Positions 1 to 10,920 of a stretch of DNA of 64,000 nucleotides are shown piece after piece. This stretch comes from Diphasiastrum complanatum (taxonomy: Eukaryota > Streptophyta > Lycopodiopsida > Lycopodiales > Lycopodiaceae). The stretch spans positions 36,366,976-36,430,975 of the forward strand of contig CM055097.1 in assembly GCA_029204225.1 (NCBI GenBank), in the 5' to 3' direction. The notes beneath the pieces are model-generated. The model ran no database searches. It worked only from the letters and a program-made list of their open reading frames with translations, and was not told the origin of the DNA. Position numbers and translations under genes: made by a program. Numbering within the stretch: position 1 is the stretch's first letter; each line of letters begins with the position of its first letter.

Positions 1-95
1 ATCCCTCAACAATGTAATATTACCAAAAATAGCTCCTATTTTTCCTCTCTTGTATCTAAACATGATTTGGACTCATTCCAAAGGTTCCAACGTTT
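1..95 (-). repeat. Copia-D LTR fragment at window edge
   Basis: The first ~95 bases match 44216-44310 and the equivalent part of 49668-49760 almost base for base. Those are the inner parts of the two LTRs of the complete copia D element further right. The match stops abruptly after the run CAAAGGTTCCAAC. It is therefore a truncated or solo LTR whose remainder lies left of the window. Orientation is inferred from copia D. Confidence 0.8.
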
Positions 96-1275
96 AATGA
101 ATTTGTGTTTGTCTACGTAATCAATTGAAACGATTGTGACTTTTTCAAAGTGAGGATCAAGAAAAACTAGTAACGACCCTTGTCGCGATATAGTTGATTT
201 GAATCTGATAAGCATAGTTCATGCACTAGAGAAAAGGATTATTTCGCAGAGCCCGATAGCCTGCTTTAGCACACAATGATGTATTACCATAAAAACATAC
301 AAGATAGAAGAATATCTACAAAATCAAAGCTACATACTTCAAATTTAGCTTTTCATTCTTGTAACAAACCATGAAATCCCCAAGATGATTCAATATGATA
401 GTAATGTTCTTACTTGTAGCCTTTAAACATTATACATCCATTGAAAGTAGAGGAATAGTGCTTCGAAAACTACCTCTCCTCTGGAAAACAATGATAAAAG
501 CATTAGTGACAACATTATGCAATTACAACAATGTAATAAAAAACAGTTGCTACAAGAACAAAATCTATTAAGGCAACCACATTTTTTCTTGCCTTGCAAG
601 TTCCGACCTATATATTATCATAGCTTGAGGCTTTTTTTCCAATAGTATTAATTATGCTTCCAAGCAACCGCATGATGATTCCATATTTTCATCAGAGAAG
701 GCAAAGGGCATTCATGTTTGGGCTTTTAGAGTATAACTCAAACTAATTTTCTCAAGTTGAGAAGTAAGAATTGCAGAAGATCTTTCTACAACTTAACTAG
801 TACATAATACATATCCTATCTAAGTGTCTCTAATTTTCTCAAGTTCAGAGCTCCGGGCATACATGAGTAAGAATATAAAAGCTTCAAGAATCTACTTCCC
901 AACATGGTTTGTTCAAAGCATCATGTTCTAAACCAAACAGAGACTAGCACAAACACTAAGAGGGCTGTAATCCAGATAATACATTTGCGAAACATGTTTG
1001 AAGTTTCATCAAAATAATTGTGGATGATAAATTCATCTAAAAGCCAAAAAAAGGAAAGAAATGGGACATCTAAGGAAAACACCAGATATACAGCAAAGTA
1101 CCAGTAGTTGATTGACATTAATGAAAAGGTGGAGCTCTACAAGCCATCCAACTCAAGAAAAGTGAAGATGATAGGATGCCAATACTTCCAAAAGGAAAAT
1201 AGAACGCCTTTATAAAGTCATCATCAAGATCATTAGTAAAGTTTGTCTAAACCCAGTCAAATAATATGTTTATCA
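96..1275. other. Non-coding 3' flank of SF3B5
   Basis: AT-rich sequence with only short, unconvincing open frames. It lies downstream of the SF3B5 stop codon and probably contains that gene's 3' UTR and poly(A) site. I could not place the site confidently. No transposon homology to the rest of the window was seen beyond base 95. Confidence 0.6.
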
Positions 1276-4051
1276 TCAATCTTCTTCCCGTTCAGGTGGC
1301 AGGCCACAGGGCTGCAACATTTTCTGCAAAATTAAAACATGTTGCTTATGAGAAGATATATGTTGTCTAACTCTGAAGCTTCAACAATAAGACAAGGTAA
1401 GTAACGGTTAAAGAAAAATAAACAGCAGTTACTGAGAAAAAGACAAATAACATGTAATTTGAAAAGGTTCTGTTTATAGGACAACAAACTATTCCCATCA
1501 AAGACTCCAGCAGGTTATATACCGATGTTATGTCTAGGACAATGCCTGACATAACAAAAGAAAGGTGCCATCTTCAACCATATCCAATGATGTCAGCTGC
1601 CGTTATGGAACGACATCAACATGGAATAATATGTCATCAAATATGAAACTTATCATACAAGGAGAAAAACTCTTCATATGTACCTGCATGAAAGTATATC
1701 GTTCCCTCCCAATGGACTCATTCTCTGCAATTGCAAAGTAGGCCAAGAGTGGATAATGACCTACATAAGATGCATAGCTGTCTCGCTGGATATTAACAGC
1801 CCATTCACTGCATTCAAAAGGCCATGAATTAGCAAACACATTTAATGGCTTCTATTTAGTCTTCCCAAATGCTCTCAAACTTATACGTGCTTTGAGTAAG
1901 CAAGCTGCAAGATTCAGCATTCCTATTACGTGTATTATATAGCCAGCAGAACTTTGTTGACAAATTTAAATTAAACTTTAACATTATTTTTGAAACTTGA
2001 ACGAGATATTCATGCTCCTTGTTTCCTAAACTCCCACCCGCAAGCTTTCTTATGGTAGACGACGCCACACCCGAGCAATTCTAAACTGATATTCAATTGA
2101 AACATCAGATCCATTTTCAAAAGAATAACAGGCAGCAAGAAACTGTACTATAAAGGAGCTTCCTCATTAAGAGATGAAACATGGCAATAACGCCTACCTA
2201 AAATCCCCAAAAACTGACAGAAATGAAAACTCAGAATCTAGTGCAGCCTAGAATTCTTAAACCAACAAAAAATTTGAAATTGAGTGCTCATGAAAGAGAA
2301 GCCTTTAACTGATTGCAGAATAGAAAAGTCTGGTAAAACTGGCTGAAAGTAGCACAAGTTATTTTAGCTTTAAACTTTCACTCATTAGCATTAAAGGTAC
2401 AAGAAACGTTATCATCTTTTGCAGGAAATAGATTCTCATTTCTCATGCCTTTAGGGAAGATTCAAGTGAACTGCAATCCATTCACTCACTTCAGTGCAAG
2501 CCCTTGCTGCATGAATCAGCAGACAATGAAAATGATCACATTTTTGAAAGCAAGTATGTTTTTGTACATATCTCCTCCAGTTAGGTAGGAATTTGTGCAA
2601 ATTCAACAAAAGATGTACAAAAAGTAAGCAGCAAACCAAATTGCAAAAGCTGAGACATCAAAACACCTTGTACAATGGCGCAATTTCACAGAATCTGTGA
2701 TCCCCCAGGAGAAAATGGAGCTGCCTCATGAATCGATAGACAAAAATGATGAACGAATGTTCATAATCTAAGGACTACAGCACTGGGATAATAAAAGGAA
2801 CAGATCCTTCAGCAGTAAAACCAATTACTGCAACCTGTCTATTGATTTGTGCATTATGTCTTCTGCACTGCTTAATGTTGGTGTGGTGATCTCAAGACTT
2901 TCAACATTGAATAACAAGCTTTTTGGTGAAATAGAAGCAAGGAGGACATAGCTCCAAGAAGCCGTCAATTAAACACTTACAATAGAGAAACAGCACCTGC
3001 ATCTGCAAGAAATTTACAAGCGAGAAGCTGTTCTGCACTAAGTCCACACACTAGGAGTACTTAAGATAAAAAAACAACACTATATATGCGCAAACCCTAA
3101 TCAAAGTCGTGGCAGCTGGGCAATCTAGAAATGCCCCTTTTTCCATCACAGCACACATTCTGGCACCTTTCATACTTTACATTGCTCACATCCTATCCAG
3201 AACCTGTAACCCTCCAACAAAAAATGTCGTAGCCAATTTGATTCTCTGAAAAGGATGGGGTATTCGTAAATAAAAATACATATCACACGTAGATGTCAGT
3301 GTAGGAAAGAATTTTCATTAAGGTTTCTAAATCAGGCCGTCACATTTTAGCAGTTAATAAGATGAAAATTCGTCAAAGTTTCAGGCTATCTCGAAATTCC
3401 TCACATGCTTCTTTTATGTTTCTTTGAGTGTTTCAAGTGACTGAAGTGGTGCATGGAATAAACGTCATCAACCACATAAGCCACCGAGCACATTCATCTT
3501 GGTTGTGTGCTACAGTGAAAGCAAATTTGAGTAACCTGTGCAACTTGAACTAGCTTCTACTCCAGACTTACGAAAGAATTTTATCTCTAATTGGGCAAGC
3601 TTGAATGCTGGCAGCGTACAATACGTTTTTCTGTACCTTCCGTTAAGGTTTTTGGTCCGTACACATTTCTAGGCCGAGCTTAATTTAACTGTTCCAATTA
3701 AGCTTAGGGTTTTCACAGTCAAGATGTCAAGCAGAACTTCAAACAAACTTTCACAAGCAATGTCGATTATAGGGTTGAAAGCTTACAATCTATTAAGATC
3801 AGCATGCCCAGTACCCACGTATTTTGCTTGAAGATGCTCTAACTGCGAATTGATGTTGAATCTGTCGCTTGCCTGATAGAAATAAAGCACACACCACCAT
3901 ATTCATCAGAGCTCATTTTGAGCAGCCAAAAATACCCTTTCCTACGAGCTTTCACTCCATGTGAGATGAGGACAAAGGCAACAAATAAACGCTACTTGAT
4001 TTTAAGTTTTGCCACAAGAAGACGGGAACAAAGCTATAAACATACCTGCAT
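1276..4051 (-). CDS. SF3B5: Splicing factor 3B subunit 5 (SF3b10), four coding exons
   Basis: Small subunit of the SF3b complex of the U2 snRNP, which recognises the intron branch point in the nucleus. Coding exons on the minus strand are 4046-4051 (only ATGCAG), 3787-3872, 1684-1807 and 1276-1323. All junctions are GT-AG, and the phases join without a break to give 87 codons plus a TGA stop, the usual family length. Recognised stretches are ASDRFNINSQLEHLQAKYVG (exon 2), SYASYVGHYPLLAYFAIAEN (exon 3) and KMLQPCGLPPEREED at the C-terminus (exon 4), all typical of plant SF3b10. Introns are 173, about 1979 and 360 bases; the second is long for such a small gene but shows no recognisable transposon. 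The start is set by the ATG just before the first donor (CAG|GTATGT) and agrees with the family N-terminus MQASDRF. It appears intact and is the best-supported host gene here. Confidence 0.95.
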
Positions 4052-4164
4052 AGCTGCGAGAAAAGAATACCCTCAGACTGTAGATGCAATACTTTCTGTC
4101 GCTTCTTCGCAACCCCCAAGTACTGGATCAAATAGCTCGAGAATGACCGATGACAGGTTTGATG

Positions 4165-4172
4165 TTATATAA
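4165..4172 (-). promoter_or_regulatory. TATA box of SF3B5
   Basis: TTATATAA lies about 115 bases upstream of the SF3B5 start codon. Transcription would then start near 4135-4140 with a 5' UTR of about 85 bases. This is inferred from position and consensus only. Confidence 0.6.
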
Positions 4173-4208
4173 GGCAAGATTAGGTTTTCGGACAGATTAG
4201 GAAACAGA

Positions 4209-4290
4209 TTAGGGTTCTGAAAATAGGTTTTCAACAAATTAGGGTTAATCCAGATTAAGGCGTTGACAGATCAGGGTTTTGACAGATTAG
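4209..4290 (-). promoter_or_regulatory. Telo-box cluster upstream of SF3B5
   Basis: On the minus strand AACCCTAA occurs at 4209-4216 and again at 4239-4246. Close variants (AAACCCTGA, AAAGCCCTAA) lie at 4271-4290. Telo boxes (AAACCCTAA-type) are known in promoters of plant genes for translation and RNA-processing proteins, usually near the TATA box. That fits a housekeeping splicing factor. Confidence 0.55.
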
Positions 4291-4305
4291 GGCTTTGATC
4301 GACAG

Positions 4306-4399
4306 TTGGTGCCATGGATGATGGGGCATTCTCCATGATGAGCATAGAAGACTTGGTGCCATGGATGATGGGGCATGCCCCATGATGATTATAGAAGAC
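4306..4399. repeat. Tandem duplication, 47 bp x 2
   Basis: Two head-to-tail 47-base units begin TTGGTGCCATGGATGATGGG at 4306 and 4353, with a few mismatches. The second copy contains a perfect 16-base palindrome ATGGGGCATGCCCCAT (4368-4383) that the first copy lacks. Confidence 0.85.
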
Positions 4400-5231
4400 T
4401 TGGTGGTGTTTGAGCTAAATACATGACCTCTAGAGCCTCCTAGAAGTCTCAAACTAAAGTGTCAACACCTTTTTTCTCACACTTTAAATAGAGGGTGGGG
4501 AGAAAGGGCTAGGTGTGGAGGCATGCATTTAGGTCACTCTTTGGCGGTCTCCGGATGGGTGGATAAATTGAAAGTTATATGTGTACAATACATGAGCTAT
4601 ACCCATAGTATTCATGCAATTGGAAGCCTTCATGTATGTTCTTGTTCTAGATGGCTTAAAAGGTCAAATCAATTCATTGATGTCTTTTTTTGTTTTTTGT
4701 TTCATGCTTAGTTGTAACTATGTTACAATTAGTTTTATAGGTATTTCTATATCTTCTCATGACTATGTTTAACATGTCATGCCTAATATGCAATGCATTA
4801 GATTTGGAGAGGAGCAAGTTTCTAAAGTGGGATGGTGTAGCACATGTATTTGCCATGTGTCTATAATGTGAACATGCCTAACTTGTGTTTCTATCTTTCT
4901 CGAGACAACATAAATTGGCAAATATAGTGTGCCTTAAATTTAATAATCATGTGCCTATTTGAATTATTCACTTGTTGATGTGATTAGAGAAGTGGCCAAT
5001 AGTATAAAGATAAATACAAAAGGTGAAGAACTAGTCATTTATGGTGTCCCAAACACCTAACAAAAACACAAAATGAAAAAAAAAAAAAAAAGTCGTTGCA
5101 AAACAAGGCTAAAAGCATTGACATAAGCACAAAAAGCAAAACCAACAACCTGCCTCTACCGTTGACCAAACAATAAGAAGCAACTGGTCACAAAAAATGT
5201 ATTGAGCTTAGAGTTGAAGTGACAAATATAA

Positions 5232-5282
<51 letters not shown>

Positions 5283-8129
5283 CACCAAAGTAGCAAAAAT
5301 AAGCAGCAATGTACAAGAAACAAACACTTTTGTTGTTGGCAAGCATCAACAACACAATTTGGAAGGGGCTAAAACCTCAAGAAGTAGCAACAACACAATA
5401 AGGAAGGTGAGGATATAAAAAGAAGCAACAACGAAAGGCATGGTAGGAATGTGAGACAGAGCATGCAAACAACAAGCTAAATGGTCCAATTGAAGCAACT
5501 AAGCTTGATTCCAACAAAGAAGCAATGAAAAGAGAGAGTCACACACCACCTGAATTGACAAAAGACAAGAAATGGGCGTGTATTGGCTAAATGAGAGAAG
5601 ATTTTGATGCATAAAGCCATCGACTCACATGTAGCAACATTTTGGTCCCAAGTCATTGAATATATGGTGAGCATCTGTTGATATATGTACTTGCGAATGT
5701 ATGTTGCTATATGATCATATTATTTGCATCGTCCATTTGTACAATCTCTTTGTTGTAAAATAAAATAGCTTTAGGATCTACTATGGATCTAATCAATCCA
5801 CAAGAGGGATTGCATACATTGCTATTATCATTTCCATCATTAGATGCAAGCTAGTAATAGCACAATTTTGATAACAAACAAGAACAATCAAGATCTAAGT
5901 GTAAATTCATCAAAGAGGCTTTGCACATGAGAAGTACAACCTCTTCTACGAAAAAAGTACAAGTGATCATAAATGCATTCGGCACAACAAATTGCATGCA
6001 AAGAGAGATCTAGACAAGCTTGATGAAAAATCCTTAATTTCTCTCGAAATTGTATGTACTTAATGATCTCCAAGAAGGAGTATATAAATGGAGCATGAAT
6101 CTCAAACTGCTTTGATCTGTTTCACACATGTGAGACAGTCCTCAAGTTTCATACAAATCCATGTCCATCCAATCGAATTGCACCAACTCAAAAAATTGAT
6201 TCTAACTTTGAAAAGCTTTCACATGTGGGAATAGTTTCCACGTGTGGAATCACCCTATGTACATAATATATGGTTTTAATCAGTTAGCTCTTCATCATGA
6301 TCACCATCTCACTTCTAGCATAGTAAGAGCCCAACAACTCTTACACATCAATTGGCAAATTTTTATTACTTGGGTCTAGTGATTTCCAAAGCTAATATTC
6401 TACTTTTCCTTCATTCGTCGGTAGGTTATGTACTGTGTAGCATGTCCAACAACCCATCAGACCGTAGAACAACTAGAAGAATATCTTGTAAACTAAATAC
6501 AATTGGGCAAATGAATATGGATATTTAAGGAGCACTTGGGCCACCTACATGCACAAGGTAAAGCTGGAAGTTTGAGACTTTGTAGCTATTTTTTTCTGAG
6601 TTTAGCTAGGATTTCTTACATTATTTATTCACCACCATCTATAGGAAATTTTAAAACTTTAATTCGTCTTATAGGGAGAAAAAGCAATTGATGGGGAGGT
6701 AAATTGATACATGCCTAATGTTTGGATTGAAAACAATTATCAACATCTGCTTCATGTATCTTGCATTGAAGGCAACTGTCAACATCTAGTTAGTGCTTTG
6801 TATATCATCTGGCATGTTCATGATTTTTAATGTACTGCATGAGGGGCCCTAGATTTATAGTAGTGGAACCATATTATTAAATAGTTTCTAAATTTTTGGC
6901 TTCCACAGAGTAGTTACAACTGTGTAGCTATGAAAAAGAGCGAAAGGTGAAAGGGGCGAGGGCGGGGATAGGGACGTGAGGAGACCATGCATCATTCTAT
7001 GTAATGCCTGGAGTTAAAGCTTAATCAAGGAAATGTATAGTACATTTTTTTGCTTTGGCAAAAGCATCCAGTTCACATAAAAAACATCAAGAAAAAGATC
7101 CGAAGTAACCTAAGTAGAGGTAGCATTAAGACACACATTAAAGGGGGTGCCATCATGTCAAAATATTCGAGCAATAATGGAAACCACAATGACCAATTAG
7201 TTGGTAAATACGAACATTTGAAGAGAGAAAAACAAATCAATGGTTTGTGTTAGCAAATTTACTATATTGGATGGCTATTGAACCAAATAGTTTCCAATTA
7301 CATTATTTACTTACAAACTTGGTTCATGGTTCTTATACAACACACATGCTTATGAAACAATTGTGATGCACTCTTATGATAGGGTATGGTCTCGAAAATC
7401 TGGAGAGCTGTGATTGGAGAATTATAACTCAAAAACTAGGATATATCTGATCAATAAGAGAGGACTTAGGTCATGGTAAGATTAGCCCGAATGAATAAAC
7501 ATGAAAATGGAATAGTTGGATCTAAACAATGCACAGCCTATCAACAAAGACTTGTAAGTTTGACATTGTCTCTTTAAACGTCAAAAAATTTCCCGGAATA
7601 ACATGCCAATGAATAACAAATTGCTATAACTAGAATTGGGTCGTCGTATTTGAAATCTTTCCTCTGATACTGGTTGTTGTAAAGATGGAACGATTATGTT
7701 GTTGTGAAAATCATAAAAAGCTATCTATCTTAGTCTTAGGGATTTCATAAAGTTTTTATGTTAAACTTCTTTGTGTAGAATTGTGATAGGGCCAAAAATT
7801 GGCATAGATGGCAAATTGGCAAAATCCACATGTAATGCCTCTATTGAGCCAAAAGTGAGTTATGATGCAATCTCGAGCTAGATAGACATATGGATAGAGT
7901 TTTGACATTTGTGATAATGTAATTTGATGAGTGATGAAGTCAAAGAGTCGGCCTTGGTCAAGGGGCCCAATAGGAATCAAGGGATCTTCGTAAAGGGTCC
8001 AATAGAATTGAAGAGGCTATGATTAGGGGTCCAATAGCATGCAAGGAGGGATCTCCACAAGATTTATATGTAATTCTCTTTTCAATCATTATGTAAGTTG
8101 AGTTTTGAGTCAAATTTGTGTATGGTGAG
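4400..8129. other. Intergenic DNA without recognisable genes
   Basis: No open frame here has a recognisable domain, and no clear transposon terminus was seen. It contains a poly(A) run near 5074-5091 and a GA microsatellite (5234-5281). A frame at 7050-7253 encodes a short lysine- and asparagine-rich peptide I do not recognise. The stretch may be old, decayed repeat DNA. Confidence 0.55.
5234..5281. repeat. (GA)n microsatellite
   Basis: About 24 uninterrupted GA dinucleotides. Confidence 0.95.
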
Positions 8130-9225
8130 ATTTGCTTGTTCAATTTTCTCTCTCTACCCGAGTTGAATTAGCTCTATTCTCTCTCTACCCGAGGAGAGGA
8201 GCATAATTTTACTTAGTTTTTTCAAGAAGCACTTCCTCTCATGTGTATGTACTTTGGTCATCAACAAATGCATCCATCTTTGCCTCTATGCCTTGGTTTT
8301 TTTATCTAGATCTTGGAAATCAATCTAGAATCCATCAACAAGTGCACAAGCTTGTGTTGGATTTATTCCCTCTAGCTTTACTAAATCCCATTTTAATCTG
8401 CCTCCATTCATGCTGCATATTTACTAACGTTGTCACGCAGTTTGCATATTTACATGCAAATTCGCACAGACAAAGAAAAGACGAAAGAATCGCGACACTG
8501 TGTTTCTACACAGTTTAAGGTGACAGGCAAAAAGGGGACATTATCTTACAGAATACCAAAGTGCCCTAAAAGTTAAGGCACCCTGTAAATCTTATCCTAA
8601 GGCCATTCATAAGAGTGACACACTTTTTGCATCATCAACAACGTTCACTTCAGCACTAGCTGACGTTGCACATTTTTACGCTCACCCCATGCAATTGCGC
8701 CAATGGATTGGACAACGATTGCAGCCACTCACGATCTCCTACAGACAGCACATCCACTCTGTACTTTCACATCTGCACACCTATAATATTATGTAACATA
8801 TATATATTGGACACCATTCGTGTAATATATGATGAAGAGAGCAGAAGAAGACGACATAAACGAAGTAGATGCCCTGAGCATTGATTCTTCATTTTGTCAG
8901 AATTAAGGTTTAATTCCTTTTTACAGATTGAAATAAGCTTTGTAGGGCACGCAGTTTCGTCCGCTACTGTATTGTGCTCTATCGCATTATTGACATGTAT
9001 ACATGATATACTTAATCTGATACAGTTCATTGTTCTGCGTTCAGATCTATGTCATTCCGCTATGCACGAACATTTTCTGTTCAAGTTCGTTTCTCGTTCG
9101 CTTCTTGTTCGAGTTCGTTTCTATTTCGTGTTCGTCATTTATTCTCCCCCCCTCTCTCTCCCAACAGCTTGCTTAGGAGATCAATCACACAAGGTAGGGC
9201 ATTCCTACACGTGTGAAATTTCACA
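8130..9225 (+). repeat. Copia-X 5' LTR, split by a nested solo LTR
   Basis: 8130-8354 and 9167-9225 together match, in reverse complement, the LTR region at 13177-13480. Shared marks are CTCTCTCTCTACCCGAG, CTTAGTTTTTTCAAG and GCTTGCTTAGGAGATCA, then TGTGAAATTTCACA at the end. The LTR ends with CA at 9225, immediately before a tRNA-Met type primer binding site. The left limit is only where similarity becomes visible. The interruption is the 8355-9166 insertion. Confidence 0.75.
8355..9166 (+). mobile_element. Solo LTR of copia family B
   Basis: 812 bases starting TGTTGGATTTAT and ending CCCAACA, flanked by a perfect 5-base target-site duplication GCTTG (8350-8354 and 9167-9171). It is a diverged reverse-complement match to the LTRs at 19294-20464 and 24930-26050. 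Shared features are the terminal TGTTGGATTTAT, the tract ACTCGAATxxAAACGAA read in reverse, and the GACAGGCAAAAA module. No internal element sequence remains, as expected after LTR-LTR recombination. It sits inside the copia-X LTR and so is younger than it. Confidence 0.85.
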
Positions 9226-9238
9226 TGGTATTAGAGCC
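9226..9238 (+). promoter_or_regulatory. Primer binding site of copia X (+)
   Basis: TGGTATTAGAGCC directly follows the LTR terminus. It differs by one base from the initiator-Met tRNA primer site TGGTATCAGAGCC used by plant copia elements. Confidence 0.8.
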
Positions 9239-10010
9239 TACCTAAGTCTTTTATGCTTGTTTCATCCAAAGTTCCAAAAATTTCTTGAAAATCTAGATCT
9301 AGAGAGACTAGTTTGCATCTCCCATGCTATCTCAAGCAAAATTGGATCATAAGGGTTCATAATCATTCGGATTGAATCATATCTGATATTGTACGGATTT
9401 TTCTGCTCAGACACGTGTGAAGGACAACCCAATTCACTTTGGTGGTTCTCTTCCATGTGTGTTCACACAAGATGCACATTTTTTCTTTCTTCAAGATTTA
9501 TGGTGCATGATTATTTCCTATTATTCAAAGCATATGTTGAGATGGAATTCTCATTGAAGATCAAAGCTTTGAGGAGCGATGGAGCTCTTGGAGGAAGTAC
9601 ACCATATGAAGTATTATTGAAGCCTAAGTTTGATTACCTTAGTGTCTTTGGAGGTTCTTGCTTTGCACATATTCCCTTGGAAACAAGGAGGATGGATGAT
9701 CCAAGCTCATGGATCGTGGTTGGATGCTTATCCACCAAGGAGGCCTGTAAAGCCATTATGCTTTAAAGCCATTATGCTCTCTATTTCAAAAGTTATTGAG
9801 AGTAGAGAAGTCATATTTTATGAAGATCTACATTCAACCTTGGAAGGGACATCTCAAGATGCATCTCAAATCATATCTGTTGAAAATTATCAAGATGTGA
9901 TGGGGTCGAGGTTTGAAGAGGAGCCTCTCCAACATATGATTTCAAGGGGATCTTCAAGATGGATGGCCAAGTCCTTATGGCTCATCTTTTATGGCAAAGA
10001 GAGGCAAGTT
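9239..10010 (+). pseudogene. Copia-X internal remnant (leader and integrase scraps)
   Basis: A leader of about 140 bases (9239-9380) is followed by broken integrase sequence. Recognisable pieces are DYFLLFKAYVEMEFSLKIKA (IN core), TPYEVLLKPKFDYLSVFG, FAHIPLETRRMDDPSS and SKVIESREVIFYEDLHSTLE. All are counterparts of minus-strand sequence at 12000-12600. Gag, protease, RT and RNase H are absent, and several frame changes separate the pieces. It is a deletion derivative and cannot encode a protein. Similarity to copia ends near 10010. Confidence 0.8.
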
Positions 10011-10920
10011 TCAGGTGGTGTCAACTTTAACATTCTCACTTATGCTTCTCTTCCATTACTTGATGCACTATCTTGCTTTATTGAGATTTTTACATCTCAA
10101 AGTTCAAGAGAGGCAATACTAGTTTTGTATGATGCCTATTATATAGACATATTTCTTGTCATGAAAGGCTTAGATATGTTTCCAAAGTTCTTTGAAAATA
10201 AAATACTGTGTTATCAAAAGTATGCCAATCCATTCCAATTTTTAATGTCACCAAAAACTATTTTCGGCCACATTCCTTTTGGACAAATCGAAGCCCGATT
10301 ACATACAATTCATCAAGTGCACAGTCACGGAAGCGACGTTACGACAAAGGTCAATTACATATTTGCATAACATGATAATCAGAAAAAAAAACTCAAAATG
10401 TACTCAAAAATATCAATAATATATTTTATTTTTTAGTATACGTTATTATGTTTTTTTATTTTACATGTATTCATACGCATTATTTATGACTATGCAGGTA
10501 GTAGGACGGCTACGAAAAACCAGATTAAATGCACTGTTCTTTGAATATGTTTGTGTGGTATGTAAGCAGGATCGATATTCATTTCGAACTGACTTGTCAT
10601 TTTGTTTCGGATGTATGAAACTTATGTAGCTCGAACGGATTCCAGTGATTAGCTATGCTATCCAAACGGTGTACATAACATAAAAATCAAAGATGAGTGG
10701 ATTGATCATATATTTTGGTTACCAAAACTCTTCTTGCACATGGAACAAGAAAATTATCATGATTTGCAAGAGTCACTTGCAACTAGACAAATTCATGAAT
10801 GCTTTAGTTTGGATAGCGGACAATGTGTCATGAATTATCAGCGGACTGATATTGAACTGGTTATATAAAAATCTATGTTATGTTTGGAAGTTCAAATACA
10901 ACTGTGGCTATAGTTCTTTA
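10011..10920 (+). other. Unidentified stretch with possible exon remnants
   Basis: This lies between two inverted copia fragments. A pyrimidine-rich tract ending TATGCAG precedes a short frame (from 10498) with C-x2-C-x13-C-x2-C spacing (CVVCKQ...CFGCMKLM, stop near 10630). That resembles a zinc ribbon. A further open stretch (about 10680-10865) contains KDEWIDHIFWLPKLF and QCVMNYQRTDIELVI in another frame. I cannot assign either to a family. They could be exons of a captured or interrupted gene, or chance. Confidence 0.3.

Noticed and set aside
3918-4172. Plus-strand frame of 84 codons
   Set aside because: It lies antisense over the SF3B5 first exon, first intron and 5' UTR, and has no recognisable motif.
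4400-8129. tRNA or other small RNA genes
   Set aside because: I looked for tRNA-like B boxes and cloverleaf potential and saw no convincing candidate. A covariance-model search would be needed.
9389-10370. Intact gene made of the two overlapping plus frames
   Set aside because: The matching parts are copia integrase scraps. The tail after 10010 is unrelated sequence that merely stays open.
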